A DNA stretch of 64,000 nt from Psychrobacillus glaciei (GCF_008973485.1 NZ_CP031223.1:3359501-3423500), one strand, 5' to 3'. Counted from the first letter of the stretch, positions 1 through 8,679 are shown. Notes: generated from the letters alone by a model not told the origin. A program made the numbers and translations.

Positions 1-111
1 ATATTTTAGTCTCTTTTATTATTGATTGAAGTGAAATATCACGTCTGTTAATTAGCCAATTTTCCACAATAACATACGTGAATTAACTAAAGTTAACCAA
101 CAAATTATATT

Positions 112-330
112 GTAGAAAAAATGCGTCGTAAGAAAGTTGCCGTTGGGATTTCCGCTGCAGGGCGGACGCTTTCCACCGGGTGAGCGATGAGCCTTCACCG
201 CCGCAACGCGTTCGTTGTGAAGTCTCATTTGCCCACAGAGGGTCGAAGGCTAGAAGCGCCACATCGTGTGGCAACACCTTCGTGACCAACATCCTGTTGG
301 CCTCCGGTAGGAGTCGCCGCCCTTTCGCTC
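112..330 (-). repeat. Solo copy A of dispersed repeat module 2, reverse orientation
   Basis: On the minus strand this reads GGCGACTCC, then CCAACAGGATGTTGGTC, GTTGCCACACGATGTGGCGC, an ATGAGACT block, GGAAAGCGTCCGCC and finally GCGGAAATCC. The same order of blocks occurs at 8350-8530 and 41950-42140. It is GC-richer than its surroundings. It contains short internal dyads (CCAACAGGATGTTGG; GCCACACGATGTGGC) and no plausible gene. Module 1 of the composite repeat is absent beside it. Confidence 0.8.
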
Positions 331-589
331 CACCCCAGAAGAAACTTATTAACTATTCAGTAGTATTGCGCAAAGTTATCCACTCTACTAATCCGGATAT
401 TATCACCTAATAAATAATGCGCAACATACGAAATATTTTCAATGGGGACTTATAATTTAATGCAAAGTTAAGGCTTTATTAAGAGAAAGTAGTCGCATTC
501 ACCCCGTGATTTGACTCATCCATCCATTTGTTGGATTTCACTTTAGATAATATAGTTAAGATTAAAAAGTGAATAGTGACACTGAATAG

Positions 590-775
590 TTAGCAAATAT
601 GCTGGATTGCAGCGGCAGGCGGCGACTCCGAAGGGATCAGGGAGACAGATGAGACAGCACAAACGGCGCGCACGCGACGGTGCTGGCTCATCGCTCCCCC
701 CTCGGAAAGCGTCCGCCTAGAGCGGAAATCCCGGTGGCGGTCACTAAGACGCATTATTTCTAAAGTGTCCAAAGT
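590..775 (+). repeat. Solo copy B of dispersed repeat module 2, internally deleted
   Basis: Plus-orientation copy with GGCGACTCC, AGACAGATGAGAC, GGAAAGCGTCCGCC and GCGGAAATCC blocks. It lacks the middle segment that carries CCAACAGGATGTTGG and GCCACACGATGTGGC in the other copies. It faces copy A about 260 bp away, giving a loose inverted pair. Confidence 0.75.
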
Positions 776-948
776 AAACCAAAACGTGTAAATTCAAATG
801 GATTCTATGATTTTTTTCAAAATGTAAGAAAGTGGTTAATCAACAGACATGGTGAAATATAAGAGATTCGAGTAGAGTCAACTACTAAATTGGTCCCTGC
901 GCAACACTCAATTGTTGTTAATCCATAATCAGAGAGGAGAAAACTCCA

Positions 949-1281
949 ATGGAAAATAATAAACTTTTATCAGCGTTATCCTATTTTAGTGTGTTATTTG
1001 CGCCATTAATACTGCCAATTATCGTATTCTTTATTACGCATGATACGAAAGTGAAGCAGCACGCAAAACGTTCGCTTATTTCACATTTAATCCCTATTAT
1101 TTTTATGATTATTTTATTTATCGTTATCTATTCCAGTGTATTTTCTATGTCTTATAGTTCTTTTAATCAACCTTCCTTCTTTATGACTTCAGGACCCTTA
1201 TTACTTGTATTCTTATATTTAATTATTTATATCATTACTCTTATTTGGAATATTATTCAAGGTGTCAAAGTGTTGAGATAA
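949..1281 (+). CDS. DUF4870-like small membrane protein
   Basis: A 110-residue protein with three predicted membrane segments (about residues 5-28, 45-68 and 83-106). A short polar loop with charged KVKQHAKRS lies between the first two. Length and layout fit the DUF4870 (TIC20-like fold) family, whose function is not settled. The start has a clear GAGAGGAG ribosome binding site at the correct distance. A 32-codon ORF follows 64 nt downstream and may be co-transcribed. The family call is from pattern recognition; membrane location is secure. Confidence 0.75.
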   Translation: MENNKLLSALSYFSVLFAPLILPIIVFFITHDTKVKQHAKRSLISHLIPIIFMIILFIVIYSSVFSMSYSSFNQPSFFMTSGPLLLVFLYLIIYIITLIWNIIQGVKVLR

Positions 1282-1345
1282 TGTTTATATTACTGTAAAG
1301 ATGGGAATCTAATAATACAGTATAGAATCATTAGGAGCGATAATA

Positions 1346-1444
1346 ATGAGGGTAAAAAACTTAGTTAAAACTGCGATAAAATGGGCGCCAATAGTCTATC
1401 CAATCGTACGCAAAATTATGAAATCCAGAAAAACTGTCAAATAA
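1346..1444 (+). CDS. Small basic peptide, 32 aa
   Basis: ATG ORF of 32 residues (begins [17 protein letters not shown], ends SRKTVK) preceded by AGGAGCG at a suitable distance. The stop abuts a strong terminator hairpin. It is lysine/arginine-rich at both ends with a hydrophobic tryptophan/proline centre, so it could form a short membrane-associated helix. It lies directly behind the DUF4870-like gene. I do not recognise a family. The ribosome binding site plus terminator make it a plausible real gene. Confidence 0.5.
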   Translation: MRVKNLVKTAIKWAPIVYPIVRKIMKSRKTVK

Positions 1445-1480
1445 AAAAATCTGTTCCCAGTGGATTGGGAACAGATTTTT
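1445..1480. terminator. Bidirectional intrinsic terminator
   Basis: CTGTTCCCA (1451-1459) pairs with TGGGAACAG (1466-1474), with an A-run on the left and a T-run on the right. It can stop transcripts from both the small plus-strand gene and the converging lipase operon. Confidence 0.85.
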
Positions 1481-2350
1481 CTATATATAAGGTTTTAATT
1501 TTGTCAAAGACAAATATTGATCGAAACCTTGGATTCTTGAAACAGGTTTTTTAACAGATTCTTTTTGTTTTTCGAGAATTTGTTCAAAAGTCAAAGGATT
1601 TGGAGCTGGTAGTTCATTTTTATTTACCTGTAAACGTTCATTATACTGTTTTAAAAAAGCATTCGCCATCAACCGGTAGCCTTCCATTGTAGGATGCACA
1701 TCCGAGGAATTCGGTAATAATTCTTTTTCATGGCCCTTGAAGGCCTCTTCCACATCTACAAAAGTTGCTCCATTTGCATTGGCTTCGGTCTTTAAAATAG
1801 TATTCATTGTATTTAACTCTTTCTTGATGCCTTCCTTTTGTGCATCATGTACATGCGGATAGGCAAAATAATAGCCCATTACAACTATTTTTGCTTTCGG
1901 TGTAATTGCTTGAACTTCTTGAATAATATCATCAATATTTTTGCGCACATTGTTTAGCGCATAATCTACTTGAACTTGCTTGTATGCAACTGTCCCCTTT
2001 GAAGGATTTACTTGAACAAGTCTAAGCAAATCATTCGCTCCTGCTGATATCGTGACAACTGTTGCATTTTTTAGTAATTCTTTTGCTTCTTTCGTACGAA
2101 CAGTTTTTAACACGTCTGCGGTCGTATAACCCGGAAATGCAAGTGCTTTCGAGAAATAGGCAAGCTGATGGGACCGCGTCAACTCTTGTGCTATTAAATC
2201 TGTATATCCTGCATCAATTGCTCTATTTGGTGTTTGACCTGCGGCTATAGAATCCCCTAAAGCAATATAAACTTCTCCCCCTTTTGCTTCCGTAATAATG
2301 GAGCTAAATGGGAGGAAAAGTAATACAATTAAAGCTATGCATTTTTTCAT
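1481..2350 (-). CDS. Secreted SGNH/GDSL-family hydrolase
   Basis: A 289-residue esterase/lipase-type protein with an N-terminal signal peptide (about residues 1-22), so probably exported. Block I GDS motif is in ALGDSIAAG (nucleophile Ser34), block III GAND gives Asn106, and block V DVHP gives Asp217/His219. These form the SGNH catalytic set. The natural substrate (lipid ester, cell-wall acyl group) cannot be told from sequence. It is the last gene of a reverse-strand unit: 13 nt after ampS, ending in the 1445-1480 terminator. Confidence 0.85.
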   Translation of the reverse strand: MKKCIALIVLLFLPFSSIITEAKGGEVYIALGDSIAAGQTPNRAIDAGYTDLIAQELTRSHQLAYFSKALAFPGYTTADVLKTVRTKEAKELLKNATVVTISAGANDLLRLVQVNPSKGTVAYKQVQVDYALNNVRKNIDDIIQEVQAITPKAKIVVMGYYFAYPHVHDAQKEGIKKELNTMNTILKTEANANGATFVDVEEAFKGHEKELLPNSSDVHPTMEGYRLMANAFLKQYNERLQVNKNELPAPNPLTFEQILEKQKESVKKPVSRIQGFDQYLSLTKLKPYI

Positions 2351-2363
2351 TAGAATCTACTCC

Positions 2364-3593
2364 TTAAAAAGCCCAAGTACCTTTTCGGAAAATTTGTTCT
2401 ACCTTTCCATCTTCTAACTCTCCTAGTATATCCATATCTGCGCTACCAATCATAAAATCTTCATGCACGATGGAAGTATTAAGTCCAAGGTTTTCAAGCT
2501 CGTCTTTTGTTAAACCACGGGCACCCTCCACACATGTAGGATAAGCTTCCCCAATAGCAAAATGATTCGAAGCATTTTCGTCAAAAAGGGTATTGAAAAA
2601 TAAAACGTTAGATGCGGAAATTGGTGATTCATGAGGAACTAATGCGATTTCCCCTAAATATTTTGCACCTTCGTCTGTTTGTTTTAATTCTTGCAATAGC
2701 TCTTCTCCAGAATCCGCTTGAACTTTTGTAATGGCTCCATTTTCAAATGTTAACGTGAAACCATCAATAATATTTCCTTGATACACTAATGGCTTCGTAT
2801 TACGCACATAGCCATTTACACCCGTTTTAAGCGGTGCTGTATATACTTCTTCTGTTGGCATGTTTGCAATAAAAGGAACGTTCTGTCCATTTTTACTAGC
2901 ACCAGAAAGCCAAATATGTCCTTTTGGCAGTTCTACTTGAATATCTGTACCATGTGCTTTATAGTGTAATTTTTTAAATCGTTTTGCGTTCAACAAAGCT
3001 GCGCGGCTTTCTAAATGGTCTATATGTTCTTTCCATTTTTGAACTGCTGTTCCTTCACCTATTCGCACTACTTGGAAAATAAGATCCCATAGTGCTTGCA
3101 TTTGATATTCCTCTTCTAAATGAGGAAATACTTTTGCAGCCCATTTTGGTGAAGGCATTGCGACGATGGACCAAGTAATGACGTCGTTCATCACTGCTTT
3201 TCGGTAGTTTTCCAATGCTTTTCCGCTTGCTTTATGGAAATTTGTAATTCGATCAATAGAAACACCTTCAAGTAGATCTGGATTATCCGCATCTATCCAT
3301 AATAATGCCCCTTTGTTTTCGATTAACTCATCCCTTTGCATGGCAGCCCATTTAGGAAACTCATGAAATGCTTGCTCAGGTGCTAGGTCGTAAAAAGCTC
3401 GTGCGTTTACTTCGTCCGTATAGTTTACGTCTACTCGTTTTGCGCCTGCTTCATATGCTTTTTTCACGACTAGTCTAGTAAATTCAATCGTGTCTGTCGT
3501 CGTATTAATTAGAAGGGGTTGATCTTTTTGAATATTTAAACCAACCTTAACTATTAGTTCTGCATATTCTTCTAGCTTTTGTTGGAAATTCAT
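2364..3593 (-). CDS. ampS: M29-family aminopeptidase (AmpS/PepS type)
   Basis: A 409-residue cytosolic metallo-aminopeptidase that trims N-terminal residues from peptides. The full-length M29 fold is present. The C-terminal half carries the metal-site region ASNHFAIGEAYP followed by a VHEDFMIGSADMDI stretch with the final His and Asp ligands. Length matches the B. subtilis/Staphylococcus homologues. The start has a GGGAGAT ribosome binding site and lies 2 nt after the helicase stop, so helicase, peptidase and lipase form one operon. Confidence 0.92.
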   Translation of the reverse strand: MNFQQKLEEYAELIVKVGLNIQKDQPLLINTTTDTIEFTRLVVKKAYEAGAKRVDVNYTDEVNARAFYDLAPEQAFHEFPKWAAMQRDELIENKGALLWIDADNPDLLEGVSIDRITNFHKASGKALENYRKAVMNDVITWSIVAMPSPKWAAKVFPHLEEEYQMQALWDLIFQVVRIGEGTAVQKWKEHIDHLESRAALLNAKRFKKLHYKAHGTDIQVELPKGHIWLSGASKNGQNVPFIANMPTEEVYTAPLKTGVNGYVRNTKPLVYQGNIIDGFTLTFENGAITKVQADSGEELLQELKQTDEGAKYLGEIALVPHESPISASNVLFFNTLFDENASNHFAIGEAYPTCVEGARGLTKDELENLGLNTSIVHEDFMIGSADMDILGELEDGKVEQIFRKGTWAF

Positions 3594-3595
3594 AT

Positions 3596-4759
3596 TTATC
3601 TCCCTTTCTTCTCAATCGTTTTCGATGATCCTTCGATGAACTCACCACGATACCAAATTTTCTGTACTGGTTTACTCGGGAGCTCTTTCGTCCACTTTTT
3701 ATACGTTTTTTCATCTGCATATGTTAATAATGTTAATACTTCTCCATCTTTTCCAGCACGTCCAGTACGTCCTGAACGATGTAAGTATTGCTCAATCGAA
3801 TGCGGTACATCTACATGTATCACATGTGTTAAGCCCGAAATATCGAGTCCTCTTGCTGCTATATCTGTTGCAATTAGTATACTTACTTTTCCATTTTTAA
3901 AGTCATCTAATGCTTTTTTGCGTTCTTCTTTTTTCATTTCTGAATGCAAGGACACTATTGGCGCGTCACGGTAAGTAAGTTTCGCGTCCTTCATCAAAAG
4001 CTGGTCTATACTATTTACAAATGCAAGGCCCTTCATTCCTTCTAAATGGGAGATTCTTCTTAATAGCTCTGTTTTGTCACGTGTTTCTGTTTTCACAAAG
4101 CTATGGATGACCTCACCTTTTGAAGGAATTTCTTCAGCAGACACTTGAATGCGTACTGGATCTTTCATCATTCTTTCTGCAACTAACTCTATTTCGTCGG
4201 TAATCGTAGCAGAAGCAACAACTAGTTGTCTTTCAAGTGTTGCATCTATTAAACCTTTTACGGTTGTGCGATGTTCTCGACTTAATAATTGGTCTCCTTC
4301 ATCTAAGACAATTATTTTGACTTCATGCATCTTTAATTTTTTTACTTTCACCAGTTCTTGTAATCGTCCTGGTGTTCCTACTATAATTGTTGGTTTCTTT
4401 TTTAAGGTTTCAATTTGTCTTTGAATATTTGCCCCACCAATTAATTGAGCAACAGTAATACCTGTCCCTACTACCCATTCACGAAAAACTTCCACGATTT
4501 GCATACCTAATTCTTGTGAAGGTACCATGACTAATGCTTGAATTTGTTTCTTTGTAGGGTCTACCTTTTGTAATAAAGGAAGGACATACGCTAACGTTTT
4601 TCCCGTTCCGGTTGGAGATTCTGCTACTATATCTGAACCATTAAGCATATGTGGTATTAATTGTGTTTGGATAGGCATTTCAAATGCAAAATTTGCTTTT
4701 GCCCATTTTTCTTGTAATGTTTCATTTAATTCTTGTAAAAAAGTCAATTTATACTCCAC
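3596..4759 (-). CDS. yfmL: DEAD-box ATP-dependent RNA helicase, YfmL-like
   Basis: A 387-residue two-domain RecA-type helicase lacking a long C-terminal extension. Motifs visible: Q-motif around IQTQL, motif I SPTGTGKT (48-55), Ib GTPGR, III SAT, V ATDIAARGLDI and VI HRSGRTGRAG. Motif II reads DEGD (153-156) rather than DEAD, an unusual substitution at the third position; the catalytic Asp-Glu pair is kept. The B. subtilis YfmL homologue is linked to ribosome assembly and cold growth. It is the first gene of the yfmL-ampS-lipase operon. Confidence 0.88.
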   Translation of the reverse strand: MEYKLTFLQELNETLQEKWAKANFAFEMPIQTQLIPHMLNGSDIVAESPTGTGKTLAYVLPLLQKVDPTKKQIQALVMVPSQELGMQIVEVFREWVVGTGITVAQLIGGANIQRQIETLKKKPTIIVGTPGRLQELVKVKKLKMHEVKIIVLDEGDQLLSREHRTTVKGLIDATLERQLVVASATITDEIELVAERMMKDPVRIQVSAEEIPSKGEVIHSFVKTETRDKTELLRRISHLEGMKGLAFVNSIDQLLMKDAKLTYRDAPIVSLHSEMKKEERKKALDDFKNGKVSILIATDIAARGLDISGLTHVIHVDVPHSIEQYLHRSGRTGRAGKDGEVLTLLTYADEKTYKKWTKELPSKPVQKIWYRGEFIEGSSKTIEKKGR

Positions 4760-4833
4760 CTCATCTGTGTTTGAATCAAGTGTACCACATTTTTCATATC
4801 GATATTACCTATGTAGTATAGAGTGTCAACATG

Positions 4834-4864
4834 AAAAAAAGTGCCTATATGTTTAGGCACTTTT
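4834..4864. terminator. Bidirectional terminator behind fbpA-like gene
   Basis: AAAAGTGCCTA (4837-4847) pairs with TAGGCACTTTT (4854-4864). On the minus strand it ends in a T-run right after the stop codon of the FbpA-like gene. Confidence 0.8.
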
Positions 4865-5021
4865 AGCTTTCTTCTTCTATTATATATTCTTTTGTTAATT
4901 CATAAAAATTTAGCTCATATAACTGCTTTCCGTCGATTTTAAATATGCCTTTGTTTACAAGGTCTTCAATCATATTATCTCGTTTTTCTTCGATTTTCGA
5001 TTCTTTTGGTATCATCATCAT
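4863..5021 (-). CDS. FbpA-family small protein (Fur-regulated basic protein A domain)
   Basis: A 52-residue ORF: MMMIPKESKIEEKRDNMI, then LVNKGIFKIDGKQLYELN and ELTKEYI. The pattern LI..G.FK..GKQLYELT..EL matches the FbpA/PF13076 family. In B. subtilis these proteins help the Fur-regulated sRNA FsrA in iron sparing. AAGGAG lies 6 nt before the first ATG; three consecutive ATG codons make the exact start uncertain by two residues. I see no convincing Fur box upstream, so iron control here is only inferred from family. Confidence 0.75.
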   Translation of the reverse strand: MMMIPKESKIEEKRDNMIEDLVNKGIFKIDGKQLYELNFYELTKEYIIEEES

Positions 5022-5072
5022 GTTACTCTCCTTACATTTTCGTTCGATTACTATTTACCCCGGCACTAGAAG

Positions 5073-5654
5073 TTATAAACTTCTCTCCTTTAATTTTTTA
5101 AAAAACTTTGTGAATGTAGGAAATTTCTTTTTGATCATTAAATAAACAATATACCCAATCAGGGCGCCAAGTGTATTCAGCCATAAATCATCTACATCAC
5201 TGCTTCTATTTTGAGGAAGTTGCGTTATTTCAATGAAGAGTGAAATACATAATCCTACTATGACCGTATAAGGAAAACGCTCCATTCTTTTGAAAAGAAG
5301 GGGCAATAGAAAACCAATGGGAATGAAAAGAATAATATTGCCCAGAAAGTTAATATAAAAAGGTTGCCAAAAACCTAAATACTTAATAGCATTATACGTT
5401 TCTCTAAAAACACGAAATAACTCAAAATTCACATTGGACAATGTAGGTTTCATCAAACCATGCCGCGGCACAATCGTTTGTGAAAATACACCAATGAGAA
5501 CGGAAATAAGCAGAAAAATTCCCACCTCGTGTAAACTTTCTTGTAGCTTAAACCCTCTTTTTCTCCATCTAATGAAACGCCAAACAAATATAAACGGAAG
5601 TGCAATACAAATGAAAAAAAGCATATCATCAACATATTGTTCGATTACGCGCAT
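5073..5654 (-). CDS. VanZ-like membrane protein
   Basis: A 193-residue protein with about five membrane segments. The conserved VanZ-like core is present: NFLGNIILFIPIGFLLP, then ITQLPQNRSSDVDDLWLNT and GALIGY. VanZ relatives give low-level teicoplanin resistance in enterococcal vancomycin clusters, but most genomic members have no known role. No van genes are nearby, so resistance should not be assumed. The start has a GGGAGTG site. Confidence 0.85.
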   Translation of the reverse strand: MRVIEQYVDDMLFFICIALPFIFVWRFIRWRKRGFKLQESLHEVGIFLLISVLIGVFSQTIVPRHGLMKPTLSNVNFELFRVFRETYNAIKYLGFWQPFYINFLGNIILFIPIGFLLPLLFKRMERFPYTVIVGLCISLFIEITQLPQNRSSDVDDLWLNTLGALIGYIVYLMIKKKFPTFTKFFKKLKERSL

Positions 5655-5708
5655 TTACTTCACTCCCATAATTGTATATAACGCCTTCCGTATAGATAAA
5701 GTTTCTCA

Positions 5709-6440
5709 TCATACATCTTCCAGTAAGTCTTTTAAGAATTTTTCTCGATTGTCTAAAAAATACTTTGTGATTTGATAATGACCAGTCATTTCATATTCTA
5801 TTTCTTCAATTTTCTCTTGATCAAAACTTAGGATAGAAGCATTGGGATAACCTAAAATTATGGGAGAATGAGTTGCAATGATGAATTGGCAGCCTTCTTC
5901 TATAACTAAATCATGTATAATTCGCAAAAAAGCTAGTTGACGTTGTGGAGAAAGTGCTGCTTCTGGCTCGTCCAACAAATAAATAGCTCTTCCATTAAAG
6001 CGATATAAAAACAAAGATAAAAATGCTTCGCCATGGGATTGTTTATGAAGGGATTTGCCTCCGTAGCTATCTAAAACCCCTTTTCGGCTTCTTTCCAATT
6101 CATCGATATGCGATGCAAATTGATAAAATGATTCAGCTCGAAGAAAAAAGCCATTTGTTATTTTAGGCATCCAGGATAATCGAAGATATTTCCCCAACGC
6201 ACTTTCCGCAGCATCCACTTCATATAGATTGTTTCTACTTCCTCCTGCCGTATTAAATTCGCAGTTATATGCAATTCCTTCCAATAAAGTAGATTTTCCA
6301 GTACCATTCTCTCCAACTAAAAAGGTTACACTATTTACTAAATTAAGTTCCGTTAAATTATTTATCGTAGGTATCGTAAATGGATAGCTATTTTCTTCAT
6401 TTGGTTCATCGCGTAATACAGTAATCTTCTTTAAAAACAT
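5709..6440 (-). CDS. AAA/ABC-type predicted ATPase
   Basis: Soluble ATPase of about 243 residues with Walker A GENGTGKST, the signature-like region RKGVLDSYGGKSLHKQSHGE, Walker B IYLLDEPEAALSP and switch histidine IIATHSP. This is the AAA_21/RecF-like single-domain layout used by OLD-like and stand-alone ABC ATPases; the partner is unknown. GGGAGG directly abuts an upstream ATG, so the in-frame ATG two codons later (6440) has the better spacing and is chosen. It follows a four-helix membrane protein by 14 nt and is probably co-transcribed. Confidence 0.8.
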   Translation of the reverse strand: MFLKKITVLRDEPNEENSYPFTIPTINNLTELNLVNSVTFLVGENGTGKSTLLEGIAYNCEFNTAGGSRNNLYEVDAAESALGKYLRLSWMPKITNGFFLRAESFYQFASHIDELERSRKGVLDSYGGKSLHKQSHGEAFLSLFLYRFNGRAIYLLDEPEAALSPQRQLAFLRIIHDLVIEEGCQFIIATHSPIILGYPNASILSFDQEKIEEIEYEMTGHYQITKYFLDNREKFLKDLLEDV

Positions 6441-6454
6441 ATGCATCCTCCCAA

Positions 6455-6880
6455 CTATTTTTTCTTAACAAAAAATCCAATGGAAAATGCTATCAACATA
6501 AAAATATACGCATTAAACATAATTATTGTTCCATTATGTATAAATGGAAGTAATTTCGCTGCTCCATAAACAAATGGAAGCATGCAATTTTGTACTAATA
6601 CTGCAATATTTATATTTCTTGCAACATCATCTAATAAAATAAATTGCCAAATGAATAGAACGAATGAAATCAACCACAAAGAATTTCCTATTAAAAAGCT
6701 TTTCCATTTTGATATATTCCATTTTGAAAAGCGTATACCTACAAAAAACCAAAAAATAAAAAATACTAATTGCATGGTGAATGGATAAAACGGTAATATC
6801 AGTGTATTTACTAAATACCCATATATAAAAGGTGCCAATATTAACAGTATATCAACAATATAATTGCTGATTTTTTTCAT
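6455..6880 (-). CDS. Hypothetical four-helix membrane protein
   Basis: A 141-residue protein, almost entirely hydrophobic, with four predicted membrane segments and a Lys-Lys-Lys C-terminus facing the cytosol. AAGGAGA precedes the ATG. No family recognised. It is the first gene of a two-gene unit with the downstream ATPase, but it is too small and lacks motifs of a transport permease, so functional coupling is only suggested by position. Confidence 0.7.
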   Translation of the reverse strand: MKKISNYIVDILLILAPFIYGYLVNTLILPFYPFTMQLVFFIFWFFVGIRFSKWNISKWKSFLIGNSLWLISFVLFIWQFILLDDVARNINIAVLVQNCMLPFVYGAAKLLPFIHNGTIIMFNAYIFMLIAFSIGFFVKKK

Positions 6881-7104
6881 AAATATCGTCTCCTTCTCAT
6901 TTTTTTATTTAGGCTACTTGTTTTTTGTTTCATTATAGATTATTATTCTACAAATATTCCCAAAAACCTTGTTATGCTATCACTTTTCTTTGATTTTACA
7001 CCTAGTAATGCATGTAGTTTCTTTATACTCATTTGCACTCTAGTGACAGTATCGCTTTACTAAGGTAAAGTAATAAGTAAGTTAAGGAAGGGGGTATATT
7101 GAAA

Positions 7105-7905
7105 ATGAAAGCTATTTTTTTTGATTTAGATGATACTTTATTATGGGATAAAAAAAGTGTGGAAACAGCTTTTCAAAAAACTTGTGAGTATGCAGCAACA
7201 AAAGTGGATATCGATCCAAAGGAATTGGAGACATCGGTCCGCGAGGAAGCAAGTAAATTATATGATACATTTGAAACAAGAACATTTACCCAAATGATCG
7301 GAATCAATCCATTTGAAGGCCTATGGGGAACTTTCGATGACCCAAGTGAAGATTTTCAAAAGATGAAAGCAATTGCTCCTGTTTATCAACTAAAAGCATG
7401 GTTAAAAGGATTACAAAAACTCGATATAGATGATATAACTCTAGGGGAAGAGTTAGCGGAGTACTTTCCAAAAATGCGAAAAGAAAGTCCTTTTGTATAT
7501 GAAGAAACATTTGAAGTGTTAGATTTGTTAAAAGGTAAATACATACTTTTCTTAATAACAAATGGCTCACCAAGCCTACAAAATAAGAAACTAGAAATTA
7601 CTCCAAAAATAGCTCCTTACTTCGATCAAATTATCATTTCAGGAGCATTCGGAAAAGGCAAACCAGATCCGTCTATTTTTAAACATGCATTAGAGTTAGC
7701 TGGAGTAAACAAGGATGAGGCATTAATGGTAGGAGATAATTTAATGACCGATATTCTCGGTGCATCCAAAGTTGGTATGAAATCCGTGTGGATCAACCGC
7801 GAAAATAAACCAACTAGCAAAGAAGTGAAGCCTACTTATACGATAGCGAACTTGCATGAGCTACTCACTATCCTTGAATATAAGAAAAACGTAAGCGTCC
7901 ATTAA
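7105..7905 (+). CDS. ysaA: HAD-superfamily phosphatase, YsaA-like (possible phosphoserine phosphatase)
   Basis: A 266-residue HAD hydrolase with all four motifs: DLDDT near the N-terminus, the serine/threonine motif in LITNGS, lysine in GAFGKGKPDPSIF, and GDNLMTDILGA. A helical cap lies between the first two. Sequence is close to B. subtilis YsaA, which I recall being linked to phosphoserine phosphatase activity. That would fit serA on the opposite strand 0.8 kb away. ATG 7105 is preferred to TTG 7099 by family alignment. The last residues (about KNVSVH) and the stop codon come from a dispersed repeat and extend the usual C-terminus. Confidence 0.85.
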   Translation: MKAIFFDLDDTLLWDKKSVETAFQKTCEYAATKVDIDPKELETSVREEASKLYDTFETRTFTQMIGINPFEGLWGTFDDPSEDFQKMKAIAPVYQLKAWLKGLQKLDIDDITLGEELAEYFPKMRKESPFVYEETFEVLDLLKGKYILFLITNGSPSLQNKKLEITPKIAPYFDQIIISGAFGKGKPDPSIFKHALELAGVNKDEALMVGDNLMTDILGASKVGMKSVWINRENKPTSKEVKPTYTIANLHELLTILEYKKNVSVH

Positions 7906-8596
7906 GTGCTCTTGTCTTCTCTATTCCCAAAGTGCTTTGGACGAATCATCGCTACACTATTACCGGTGTTTTATTGTGGATCGTGAAGTGACTGCGTCAC
8001 TTCACGATCCATTTTTTCAGTAATCTTGTGGCGGATGTTTGTCCGTCGCCTTCTTGGAATATGTAAAGACATAATGCATTAGCTATGGTTAATGAGAGAA
8101 TATATCCTTTCCTATTGTTTTAAAAGCGGACGAAGATGCAATTTCGTCCGCTCAGCGCTTCTTTATTAATGCATGCTATCTATTTTTCTCTAGTACTGGC
8201 TACTGATTCGAATATACTGTGTACTATAAAACTAAAAAACTAAAGATCTAAAGATCTAACCCTTGAAATTATACTATGAATCCTTACTATTACTGGATTC
8301 TTAACGATTGCAGGGCAAAATTTTCTTGTTAAGTACTACTCACTTAATAGATTGTAGTGAAGGGTGGCGACTCCAGCCAGAGGCCAACAGGATGTTGGTC
8401 AAGAAGGCGTTGCCACACGATGTTGCGATCTTAGCCTTTGTTCCTCTGTGAGACATATGAGACATCACAAGCGACGCGAATGTGGCGCCCCCACGGAAAA
8501 CGTCCACCTGAAACGGAAATCAGCGATATTATTGAATTTTTAAAAATACTATAAACACTGGTTTCGCAGGAGGAAAATCCATATACTTTCTTAATC
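7884..8596 (+). repeat. Composite dispersed repeat, copy 1 (modules 1 and 2)
   Basis: Module 1 (7884 to about 8205) starts with AAAAACGTAAGCGTCC and contains GGACGAATCATCGCTACAC, a 33-nt hairpin around GAAGTGACTGCGTCACTTC, TAATCTTGTGGCGG, and a GCGGACGAA/TTTCGTCCGC hairpin. Module 2 (about 8345-8596) carries the GGCGACTCC to GAAACGGAAAT blocks and ends CCATATACTTTCTTA. The same order is found at 41572-42196 and, interrupted, at 56477-57291. No coding potential. It overlaps the last seven codons of ysaA. Confidence 0.88.
7978..8017 (+). terminator. Conserved hairpin of repeat module 1, copy 1
   Basis: GGATCGTGAAGTGAC pairs perfectly over 15 bp with its complement around a TGC loop, followed by six T. 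This is a canonical terminator shape about 70 nt after the ysaA stop. Equivalent hairpins at 41658 and 56574 differ by compensatory pairs, showing that the fold is maintained. Confidence 0.85.
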
Positions 8597-8602
8597 TTGA
8601 AC

Positions 8603-8642
8603 AAAAATCGAGCACTAAGTCTAATATATGACTTAGTGCTCG
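8603..8642 (-). terminator. serA terminator
   Basis: A perfect 12-bp stem (CGAGCACTAAGT and complement, 10-nt loop), followed on the minus strand by ATTTTTG, 38 nt after the serA stop. Confidence 0.85.
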
Positions 8643-8679
8643 CTATTTTGTTTTGATTTACAATCATATATAGTTCCCT

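Larger units (their letters stand above)
1..948. other. Gene-free left end of the window
   Basis: No convincing coding sequence lies here. Apparent open frames coincide with the two GC-richer repeat copies (112-330 and 590-775) and lack ribosome binding sites. The rest is AT-rich. Between the repeats (331-589) I see no hairpin or promoter that I would call. Confidence 0.7.

Noticed and set aside
83-410. Overlapping ORFs of 69 and 76 codons on opposite strands
   Set aside because: They lie within repeat copy A, lack ribosome binding sites, and their composition reflects the GC-richer repeat.
590-772. 60-codon minus-strand ORF
   Set aside because: Coincides with repeat copy B and has no translation signal.
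5073-5654. Glycopeptide resistance locus suggested by the VanZ-like gene
   Set aside because: No vanHAX or regulator genes nearby; VanZ-like proteins are common in Bacillota.
8431-8667. 78-codon minus-strand ORF
   Set aside because: Runs through repeat module 2 and the serA terminator; not a gene.
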